Shown piece by piece: positions 1-5,029 of a DNA stretch of 8,222 nt. The position numbers and the translations under genes were made by a program. This DNA comes from Candidatus Liptonbacteria bacterium CG11_big_fil_rev_8_21_14_0_20_35_14 (lineage in GTDB: Bacteria; Patescibacteriota; Minisyncoccia; UBA6257; XYB1-36-10): positions 1-8,222 of the forward strand of contig PCWO01000042.1 of NCBI GenBank assembly GCA_002796205.1, in the 5' to 3' direction. The notes below the pieces were generated by a model. The model saw only the letters and a list, made by a program, of their open reading frames with translations, did not search any database and was not told where the DNA came from. The stretch's first letter is position 1, and the number at the start of each line of letters is the position of its first letter.

Positions 1-51
1 ATATCTTTTTTGCATGCCATCAATATATAATATATAGCCTAAAAAGGCAAT

Positions 52-91
52 AAAAAAGGGCTTAGTCTTTTATTTTGCTAAACCGTTTTTT
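52..91 (-). terminator. Bidirectional intrinsic terminator at the end of the cluster
   Basis: Read on the minus strand, GGTTTAG and CTAAGCC form a 7-bp stem with one G-T wobble around a 12-nt AT-rich loop, followed by C and a run of six T. On the plus strand the same stem is also followed by a T run (86-91), so it can work in both directions. It lies about 70 nt downstream of the DUF378 stop codon and is the best candidate for the end of the whole minus-strand cluster. It also hints that a convergent plus-strand gene may lie beyond the left edge, which I cannot see. Confidence 0.68.
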
Positions 92-159
92 ATGTATTTA
101 TTAAAATCTTACACACCCTCATTATTTACAGATATTAAATAATTGGGCTTATTTATATT

Positions 160-375
160 TTAAGATGTTTTTGATGTACAGGCTTTACAGGTATTTTTAT
201 GAGTAACCACCTCATAAATTGCAGCCAATCCAACGAGTATATATATGACGGTAGCCGCCGTTCCATCCATACCGCCCACATATTTTCCAATCTCTACTCC
301 GGTTATTCCAAATACTAGCCAGTTTAATCCTCCAATAATAAGCAGAATAAACGAAACCATATGTAATGCTTTCAT
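160..375 (-). CDS. DUF378 family small membrane protein
   Basis: This 71-residue protein matches the DUF378 (YuzA-like) pattern. A first membrane helix at about residues 5-25 contains the family's GGLNWLVFG signature, a short polar turn with GGMDGT follows, and a second helix lies at about residues 40-58. The function of the family is unknown; it is an inner-membrane protein of normal family length. The C-terminal tail is unusual in carrying TCKAC, a CxxC pair, which fits the thiol/metal theme upstream. It starts at ATG 375; there is no Shine-Dalgarno, only an A/T-rich leader ending in ATATG. It is 68 nt from the preceding gene and has its own candidate extended -10 promoter, so it may be expressed independently of the copper operon as well as by read-through. 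Family call is good; role unknown. Confidence 0.8.
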   Translation of the reverse strand: MKALHMVSFILLIIGGLNWLVFGITGVEIGKYVGGMDGTAATVIYILVGLAAIYEVVTHKNTCKACTSKTS

Positions 376-424
376 ATTTTTAATTTATTTTATTTACAAA
401 AATCGACCATTTATATCTATTTTT

Positions 425-433
425 ATTATAACA
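425..433 (-). promoter_or_regulatory. Candidate extended -10 promoter for the DUF378 gene
   Basis: On the minus strand TGTTATAAT is a perfect TATAAT -10 box preceded by a TGn extended element. It is in the gap between the zinc-ribbon-like gene and the DUF378 gene. No convincing -35 hexamer is seen at 16-18 bp upstream. A start near 418 would give a leader of about 40 nt. In such AT-rich sequence a TATAAT can arise by chance, so confidence is moderate. Confidence 0.4.
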
Positions 434-443
434 TATACCAAAA

Positions 444-686
444 CTAAAATTTTATAATTTCTTTTACAAATGACCCGCTAATAAGTCTAAAGGCTAATCT
501 ATTTTCTTTTTTATAAATTATTTTTACTCCTATAATATGGCCATTACCACAAGATAAGTCTTTTTTATCTAAAGAAATAAGAGGTTTTATTATTCTATCT
601 AAATACATTCTTCTTAAATTTCCGGCTCCATCTTTTTGATATTCACATAAAAAAAATCTACATTTGCCACAATATATTTTTAACAT
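444..686 (-). CDS. Small zinc-ribbon-like protein, function unknown
   Basis: I take the start at ATG 686 (80 aa), not the upstream ATG at 731. A GGGAG Shine-Dalgarno sits 7 nt before 686, conserved-looking sequence begins there (MLKIYCGKC), and the longer start would overlap the 37-codon gene before it. A CxxC pair (YCGKC, residues 6 and 9) and an additional Cys14 open the protein. A second knuckle, SCGNGH, follows in the middle and is suited to supply a Cys and a His, so a structural zinc site is plausible. Basic and hydrophobic stretches follow (IIYKKENR and a FRLISG tail). No membrane segment is seen, so it is probably cytoplasmic. I recall similar small CxxC...CxxGH proteins from diverse bacteria but cannot name the family or a function. 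It is the last closely packed gene of the cluster. Confidence 0.65.
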   Translation of the reverse strand: MLKIYCGKCRFFLCEYQKDGAGNLRRMYLDRIIKPLISLDKKDLSCGNGHIIGVKIIYKKENRLAFRLISGSFVKEIIKF

Positions 687-693
687 TTTAGAG

Positions 694-698
694 CTCCC
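694..698 (-). promoter_or_regulatory. Shine-Dalgarno site (GGGAG) deciding the start at 686
   Basis: GGGAG lies 7 nt upstream of ATG 686 and directly after the TAG stop of the 37-codon gene. It is one of very few recognisable ribosome binding sites in the cluster, and the reason for preferring the 80-residue over the 95-residue reading of the zinc-ribbon-like gene. Confidence 0.5.
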
Positions 699-702
699 GC
701 CT

Positions 703-816
703 CTAACAGTATTCATTTCCGATATAATCATAATTATTTTTTAATTGTCCAAAAAAAATAATGCCAATAGCTATAGCAAGGGCTAAACTGATAATTATAT
801 AAGTTATTTTATTCAT
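703..816 (-). CDS. 37-residue single-helix membrane peptide
   Basis: An ATG-to-TAG frame of 37 codons fits between its neighbours: it starts 7 nt after the restored stop of the HMA-TauE/SafE gene (824) and ends 16 nt before the start of the zinc-ribbon-like gene. It has a short basic N-terminus (MNK), a continuous hydrophobic stretch of about 18-20 residues, then a polar tail of about 15 residues ending in Cys (NEYC). It could be a small membrane subunit, or a signal-anchor with a short extracytoplasmic thiol tail. I know no family for it. Support comes from the fit into the operon spacing and the membrane-protein composition; chance remains possible because the stretch is short and AT-rich. 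Confidence 0.5.
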   Translation of the reverse strand: MNKITYIIISLALAIAIGIIFFGQLKNNYDYIGNEYC

Positions 817-823
817 AAAGTAA

Positions 824-1580
824 TTATATATTAAATAATGGGTTAATAATTCCCAGTCCGGCGAGTCCCGCTAGCAGTGCAAACAATCCAAGACCAATCA
901 CTAAAACTCCCGCCGGTAGAGATATTATATTTTTTTCAAACATTCCTACCAAATTAAGCCCAAGTATAACCATCACAACTGAGGTCATTATTCCAAGTAT
1001 TGCGGTGACTGTAAAACTTTATACTGATTGCACTGCCGATAGCTCCAAGCACACCCCCTAGTACCGCAAAACTAATTAGTCTTCCACTGTGAAAAAGCAT
1101 TATCGGTTTTACATCACTTGTTTTGTCTTGTGTCACTGTGGCGGAAAGAGAAAGAACTAGCCCTCCAACCACTGCCAAGCAACTTGAGACAGATGCCACG
1201 AGGCCAATCATCAAACTGGTGACTGGCGTTATTGTTCCGTCTAAACCAAAGTTTAATATTCCCGAATTTTGTACCATAAAAAATAAAGCGAATAAGGCTA
1301 TCCCAATTGGCAGCGCCTGCCAAATAACCCCATCATCTCTTTTATTATTTACTCTTTTATCAACCGAGATAAAATAGCCATTGCGTTTTATCTTTTCCGT
1401 CAGTATCACAGCCAGCTTTTGCGGACTCTCGTTTAAAGTAGTTTTAATTAAGACGGTTTTATTTTTTAAATTAACCTGGGTTTGTTGAATATCAATTTGC
1501 TCATTTAAAGTATCTTCAATTAAAATTTTGCATGATGGGCAATGCATACCAGAAACATGAAATGTGTATGTTTTTAACAT
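824..1580 (-). pseudogene. HMA-TauE/SafE (DsbD_2-like) membrane protein, frameshifted
   Basis: The N-terminal 70 residues form a heavy-metal-associated domain with the metal site GMHCPSC (Cys14, Cys17). A charged linker leads to a membrane domain of the sulfite exporter TauE/SafE / DsbD_2 type, with SVSSCLAVVGG near residues 130-140. After SIKF (residue 189) the frame ends in an unrelated tail that stops at 954. Removing one base from the A4 run at 1013-1016 (T4 on the coding strand) restores TVTAILGIM and a normal membrane C-terminus, including the last helices, ending NPLFNI at 824, 251 residues in all. I place the start at ATG 1580; a GTG at 1604 would add eight non-homologous-looking residues. 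Such fusions are proposed to move metal or reducing power across the membrane. The break may be a true mutation, an assembly error or rarely a programmed shift. Confidence 0.75.
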
Positions 1581-1624
1581 TGAACGTACAAAACAATTTA
1601 CCACTAAAAATGATTAATTACAAA

Positions 1625-2407
1625 TTAAATATCACAACCACTTCCACCTTCCGGTTGCTTTGTTTGAGAAATTTGAGCAGCGATTTTTGCAAAACCGGAA
1701 CTACTTGAATACTCTGCCCCCAAAAGCTCTTGCGGATTTATACTTTTTATAGCCACCCCTTTTTGTTCAAAATATTGATTAATCATTTGGTATTGATTTG
1801 GAAACCAACTCATGTTGGCTGTTATGTCCGTATCCCACATCTCTTCCTCTGTTGCCCCTTGTGAGGCTAGGTACTCAAGCAGTCCGAGCATGGCCATACC
1901 ATGATTGCAGTCTGGGAAATACGTTGAGTTATTACAACATGGACGGTAAATTCCCTTGGCAATTTTTTTAACCAGAGCCTGCTCCTCTAATGTAAGAGTG
2001 ACCATAACGTGTTGGTTGTAGTGATCCATGACTGAACCTGTGGTTGCGGTCCAGCCTCCAACTGACGCCATGTTTGTCGGGCCATCATAGCTTGCGTCCA
2101 TAATCGGTCCGTCCTCTAAAATTTGATTTTTATTTGCTAATCCGAAGGCCCAAAGCAGGTTAAGTTCCGTTACTTCCGGCAGTTTTAATGGATCAATCGA
2201 ACCGTTTGCGGTTAAAGTAGCCAATATTTCCTTTTCCGCTTCAAGAGGTAGTATATTTCCGCCATCTATTAAAGTGGCTTGAATATTTGGCGCGTTGTTA
2301 TAAGTTATAACTCCTAGAGCCATAACTCCCGCTATGATAATCGCTATTGGTATTGCGTACGGATTATCTTTTTTAATTATTTCTTTTTCCATAATTTTAT
2401 TTTCCAT
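1625..2407 (-). CDS. Membrane-anchored protein with Cys-Cys/Cys-His-Met cluster, putative copper binding
   Basis: This 260-residue protein has a charged N-terminus and one membrane helix at about residues 17-36; the rest is soluble and probably extracytoplasmic. The notable part is residues 155-175: RPCCNN, then FPDCNHGMAMLG, giving C157, C158, C167, H169, M171 and M173. These residues are typical ligands for Cu(I), so a metal or redox site is likely. The arrangement faintly recalls PCYCGC-type domains, but I cannot assign it. A second rich stretch with MDHYNQHVM (about 127-135) could also contribute, and C258 lies three residues from the end in GGSGCDI. ATG 2392 is an alternative start five codons later; no Shine-Dalgarno separates them. 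It starts 12 nt after the 164-residue gene stops. Function not established; copper or thiol chemistry is inferred from residues and context. Confidence 0.75.
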   Translation of the reverse strand: MENKIMEKEIIKKDNPYAIPIAIIIAGVMALGVITYNNAPNIQATLIDGGNILPLEAEKEILATLTANGSIDPLKLPEVTELNLLWAFGLANKNQILEDGPIMDASYDGPTNMASVGGWTATTGSVMDHYNQHVMVTLTLEEQALVKKIAKGIYRPCCNNSTYFPDCNHGMAMLGLLEYLASQGATEEEMWDTDITANMSWFPNQYQMINQYFEQKGVAIKSINPQELLGAEYSSSSGFAKIAAQISQTKQPEGGSGCDI

Positions 2408-2419
2408 AGTTTTATTTTT

Positions 2420-2914
2420 TTATTCTTTACAGCAATCAGCCAGCTTGCTCACCAAGTCCTCAAGGGTGGCGCTATTTTTAGCTGTGTCTTTTATTATTTG
2501 ACTATCTATTAATTTGATTTTGAGGGCCCAAAAAATAGCATAGATTTTATAGGCCTCCTCAAATTTTACCTTTGCCTCTTTTTTTCTATTTTCAGATTGA
2601 AGTTTATTACCAACCTCAATCAGTCGCATAGTGGCCGAAAGTAAATGCTTTGAAATACACCAGGTTTCTCCTTCATGATTAGGCATAAGTTCTGCCAGAA
2701 GTTTTTTTCGGAGATTTCTAATTTGTAGCGATGCGTCAAAATAATCATCTTTTTTTGTCTTAACTCCGGTAAAGAAGAAATGTTCCTCTAAACTAATTAA
2801 GTTCATAACAGCCAGACTTAAATCTTCGGAAGTAGATAAATCAACCCCCGCCTTTTCTTTAAGCGACTCTATTTTAACGAGAAACTCGTCTATTGTAAGT
2901 AATTTTGTGTTCAT
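2420..2914 (-). CDS. Helical protein with conserved-looking EEH and WCxxKH motifs, unknown function
   Basis: The 164-residue product has no signal peptide or membrane segment and appears almost wholly alpha-helical. Points of interest are SLEEHFFFTG (E43, E44, H45), KKDDYFDASLQIRNLRKKLL (residues 54-73), GETWCISKHLL (W85, C86, K89, H90) and a C-terminal DCCKE (C161, C162). Acidic and His residues in helices could suggest a four-helix-bundle metal protein, but the ligand spacing does not match ferritin or hemerythrin well enough to say so. The start at 2914 is 4 nt after the ccdA-like stop, indicating one transcript and probably coupled translation. I think of it as a conserved family of CPR-type genomes, from memory only. 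The cysteines and location next to the CcdA-like gene suggest a link with metal or thiol handling. Confidence 0.7.
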   Translation of the reverse strand: MNTKLLTIDEFLVKIESLKEKAGVDLSTSEDLSLAVMNLISLEEHFFFTGVKTKKDDYFDASLQIRNLRKKLLAELMPNHEGETWCISKHLLSATMRLIEVGNKLQSENRKKEAKVKFEEAYKIYAIFWALKIKLIDSQIIKDTAKNSATLEDLVSKLADCCKE

Positions 2915-2918
2915 ATAT

Positions 2919-3698
2919 TTAGATAAAGAAAATTAAAATGCCAATAATAATCATAGAAAGACCGGCCCAAAATTTTACTCCCTTCAGGTTTGATTTTTTC
3001 CATTTCTGGACTTTATCCACGATTGTTTTATCGGCTGTTATAAAAAGTACTGCTCCAAGTGGCATAATAAGAATTAGATTATAAAGCATCAAATAACCAA
3101 AACCACTAACATATGTGACTTGATCGTGTAAAAGCCCGATTATCATAAGATAGGGTCCGCCCATACAAGGAAATTGGCAAATACCAACTAAAATACCTAG
3201 AGCAAAAACGGCCGGGAAAGAAGCTCTTTCCATCAGTCGACCCATTGTCGTGTGAGCCACGTTTGGGATTTTAAGCTTAACCCTAAACTGCGGAAAAAAT
3301 TCGTTTAGAATATTAATTACCCCGAAAATAATAAGAAGTGTAGCTCCAATTTTACCCATAAAGTGGGGTGTATTAAATAGATGTAATACTTTAAGAATTC
3401 CCAGACCAATTAAAAGATACGCTGAGAAAATTCCAGCGATATATATTCCGCCTATCTGCAGAATTTTTTTTCTCGTCATCTGCATCCCAAACAAAAAGGC
3501 TATAGTAATAAGGAGAATTGAAAATGAGCACGGGTGGACACTATCAAGTAAAGCCGAGACTAAAACAAGAGGAAGAAGCCATACTCCTTTATTACTTAAA
3601 TTCCATATAAATAATGATGTTTCCGGTGTATTTTTTAGGATGACTATGCCAATAATGGCAACGGCTATAATAATTAATGTTGTTATAGTTTTTTTCAT
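2919..3698 (-). CDS. CcdA/DsbD-type transmembrane thiol-disulfide electron carrier
   Basis: This 259-residue membrane protein has an N-terminal hydrophobic helix (about 5-21) and then about six helices of the CcdA/DsbD membrane domain. The two hallmark cysteine motifs are present: HPCSFSILL (C57) in the first core helix and FPCMGGPYL (C178) in the fourth. These two Cys carry reducing equivalents from cytoplasmic thioredoxin to proteins outside the membrane. An extra Cys (C174, GICQFPC) is four residues before the second motif. The usual extracytoplasmic partner, a TlpA/thioredoxin-like protein, is not encoded in the window; candidate recipients are the cysteine-bearing products of the neighbouring genes. 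It begins 5 nt after the DUF1573 stop and is 4 nt from the next gene. Family identification is strong; the exact partner is unknown. Confidence 0.85.
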   Translation of the reverse strand: MKKTITTLIIIAVAIIGIVILKNTPETSLFIWNLSNKGVWLLPLVLVSALLDSVHPCSFSILLITIAFLFGMQMTRKKILQIGGIYIAGIFSAYLLIGLGILKVLHLFNTPHFMGKIGATLLIIFGVINILNEFFPQFRVKLKIPNVAHTTMGRLMERASFPAVFALGILVGICQFPCMGGPYLMIIGLLHDQVTYVSGFGYLMLYNLILIMPLGAVLFITADKTIVDKVQKWKKSNLKGVKFWAGLSMIIIGILIFFI

Positions 3699-3703
3699 AG
3701 CTG

Positions 3704-4195
3704 TTATGGGGTCACTAGTGCTTTAATTTCAAATTGAAGCTTACCCCCGAATTTATCGGTCAGAATCACCAATCTGTTGATTGGCCCCACCCCGGCCGGG
3801 CCGTGGGCATTTGGATCATAGACAACTCTAATTATAAGACTTTCTCCGGCTTTAATTGTTTCGTTGGCTGGCGGAACATATCCCATGCCCGGCATACCAA
3901 AAGGCCCCTTAGTTAAACCACTAGGTTCAATAATAAATGCTTTAGTGCACATACAAGAAGTTACAATAGACGGGATAAATATGTCCGTATTTTCAGAGTT
4001 GATAATGGTAAAATCTTTTGTAACATTTCCGTTTTTCATTGAAATTGTACCAAAATCGTACAATTTTTCAGAGGCGGTTAGAAGGCTTTTTGCGTCAGTA
4101 TTTGCTACGGTGGATTTTTGGATTAAACTACCCCACCACATAAGACCAATAAGGCCAAATATAATTAGTAAAATAACAATCAGTGTTTTATTCAT
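3704..4195 (-). CDS. DUF1573 domain protein, secreted or anchored
   Basis: The 163-residue product starts with a signal-anchor helix (about 4-22) and then an Ig-like beta domain of the DUF1573 family. Family landmarks visible are YDFGTI (46-51), a DFTIINSENTDI strand, and TSCMCTKA (C81, C83), the position where DUF1573 proteins carry a CxC. The segment HGPAGVG (131-137) and the closing RLVILTD match the second half. An inserted loop GPFGMPGMGYVPP (97-109) supplies two Met and is longer than in typical members. The Cys pair plus Met loop would make a reasonable Cu(I) or disulfide site outside the membrane. Biochemical function of the family is not settled. It lies 5 nt upstream of the ccdA-like gene, after a 100-nt gap. 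No Shine-Dalgarno; the start is ATATG. Confidence 0.85.
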   Translation of the reverse strand: MNKTLIVILLIIFGLIGLMWWGSLIQKSTVANTDAKSLLTASEKLYDFGTISMKNGNVTKDFTIINSENTDIFIPSIVTSCMCTKAFIIEPSGLTKGPFGMPGMGYVPPANETIKAGESLIIRVVYDPNAHGPAGVGPINRLVILTDKFGGKLQFEIKALVTP

Positions 4196-4231
4196 ATTTA
4201 TTAGCGAGAAATTACTTAATAAGATGTAAAC

Positions 4232-4296
4232 AAAAAGCCTTGCGGTTAGTATTTACTAAAATACGACTAAACTAAATTTGGTAAACTTGCAAGACT
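4232..4296 (-). terminator. Terminator-like RNA fold in the only sizeable gap of the cluster
   Basis: The coding strand forms an 8-bp outer stem, AGTCTTGC (4296-4289) with GCAAGGCT (4243-4236, one wobble), followed by a short T run (4236-4232). The 45-nt loop contains an inner hairpin: TTAGT/ACTAA (4270-4266 with 4250-4246) capped by ATTT-TAGT-AAAT (4262-4251). It begins in the stop codon of the 147-residue gene and lies in the 100-nt gap before DUF1573. The T run is short and the loop large, so a partial terminator, attenuator or mRNA processing site fits better than a full stop. I found no convincing promoter after it. Confidence 0.35.
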
Positions 4297-4739
4297 TAGA
4301 TTGTTATTGAGACAAAAATTTTAGGGTTCAAAATACCCCGAGCAAACTCTTCTATAAGTAAATTAAAAAGACGTATTTGTGGATTTTGTTTTATATAAAG
4401 CCGAAAGCGCGCAGTCATACGTTCTAAAAATTCTATCAACTGATTTGGCCGAAAATTAATTACCGCCGAGAGCATAATTGCCAAAATAAGTAGTTCCAGT
4501 ATTTTGACATTTTGAGGAAGACTAGTAAATGCCCCTTGCCAAAAAGTAATATGCTCCGAAAGATTCATAGTACACACTTCCATCTGAATATTAAATAAAC
4601 AACCATTACCGTCTGCCCTATCGGGTTTCATATTGCTCATGTGATTAGTTAATCCAAAAATACTAAACCACCAGAAAAAAATTATAGTCAATATAAGCGT
4701 TATTTTCCAAAATTTTTTATGAGTTGATACAAAATTCAT
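4296..4739 (-). CDS. Two-helix membrane protein with extracytoplasmic Cys/Met/His loop, unknown
   Basis: I do not recognise a named family for this 147-residue protein. It has an aromatic-rich membrane helix at about residues 10-31, a polar loop of about 40 residues, a second helix at about 77-96, and a basic cytoplasmic C-terminal part (about 98-147) ending in a GILNPKIF stretch. By charge, the loop lies outside. The loop contains H33, M34, M37, GNGCLFN (C47), MEVCTMN (M53, C56, M58) and SEHITFW (H63), a dense set of soft-metal ligands in about 30 residues. This makes a copper-binding or sensing role plausible. I have an impression that a C-x-F...C-x-M...EH pattern recurs in CPR membrane proteins, but cannot verify it. 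It lies 21 nt after the SHOCT gene. No Shine-Dalgarno. Confidence 0.65.
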   Translation of the reverse strand: MNFVSTHKKFWKITLILTIIFFWWFSIFGLTNHMSNMKPDRADGNGCLFNIQMEVCTMNLSEHITFWQGAFTSLPQNVKILELLILAIMLSAVINFRPNQLIEFLERMTARFRLYIKQNPQIRLFNLLIEEFARGILNPKIFVSITI

Positions 4740-4760
4740 ATCGGTGACTTTTATATAGTT

Positions 4761-4973
4761 TTAATTATTTAAATCTTTTTTCTTTTCCTTAAATTCTTTT
4801 TTATTAATTTCACCTCTAGCGTAGCGTTCTTTTAAAATCTCAAGCGCCTCATCTGATTTTATTTTTTTATCACTTATTTCTCGGACAATCCAAATAATAA
4901 AAATAATAGCTAAAACCCAAAATAAAATCATCATAATGCCTCCTCCATAACCATTATATAATCCGTACATCAT
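4761..4973 (-). CDS. SHOCT-domain small membrane protein
   Basis: The 70-residue product has a Gly/Tyr/Met-rich N-terminus (MMYGLYNGYGGG), one membrane helix at about residues 13-30, and a cytoplasmic SHOCT motif at about 42-67 (EALEILKERYARGEI...EF). The SHOCT module is a short helical pair found at the C-terminus of many bacterial membrane proteins, thought to mediate oligomerisation. Proteins with this architecture often neighbour copper-transport genes, though their role is not known. It follows copA by 56 nt of AT-only sequence that has a TATAAT-like string but no -35. ATG 4973 is followed by a second ATG; either could start. Good family call, function open. Confidence 0.8.
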   Translation of the reverse strand: MMYGLYNGYGGGIMMILFWVLAIIFIIWIVREISDKKIKSDEALEILKERYARGEINKKEFKEKKKDLNN

Positions 4974-5029
4974 ATTTTTTTAAATTAAATTATAATTTAT
5001 ATTACATTTTTTTAATAATCTAGACCTAT

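Noticed and set aside
37..48. GCCT-AAAA-AGGC hairpin as a terminator
   Set aside because: The stem is only 4 bp; the neighbouring hairpin at 52-91 with T runs on both sides is much better.
245..457. Plus-strand 70-residue frame opposite DUF378
   Set aside because: Antisense to DUF378 and without recognisable features.
687..731. N-terminal extension of the zinc-ribbon-like gene to ATG 731
   Set aside because: It would overlap the 37-codon gene, adds 15 residues before the CxxC core, and ignores the GGGAG site before ATG 686.
1123..1377. Plus-strand 84-residue frame opposite the HMA-TauE/SafE gene
   Set aside because: Antisense shadow of a well-supported membrane protein; the minus-strand 69-residue frame here is likewise a shadow.
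3734..4229. Plus-strand frames of 60 and 121 codons opposite DUF1573
   Set aside because: They mirror the DUF1573 gene; no motif or start signal supports them.
4986..4999. TAAATTATAATTTA palindrome and TATAAT before the SHOCT gene as an internal promoter/operator
   Set aside because: The sequence is pure A/T where such palindromes are expected, and no -35 box is at the right distance.
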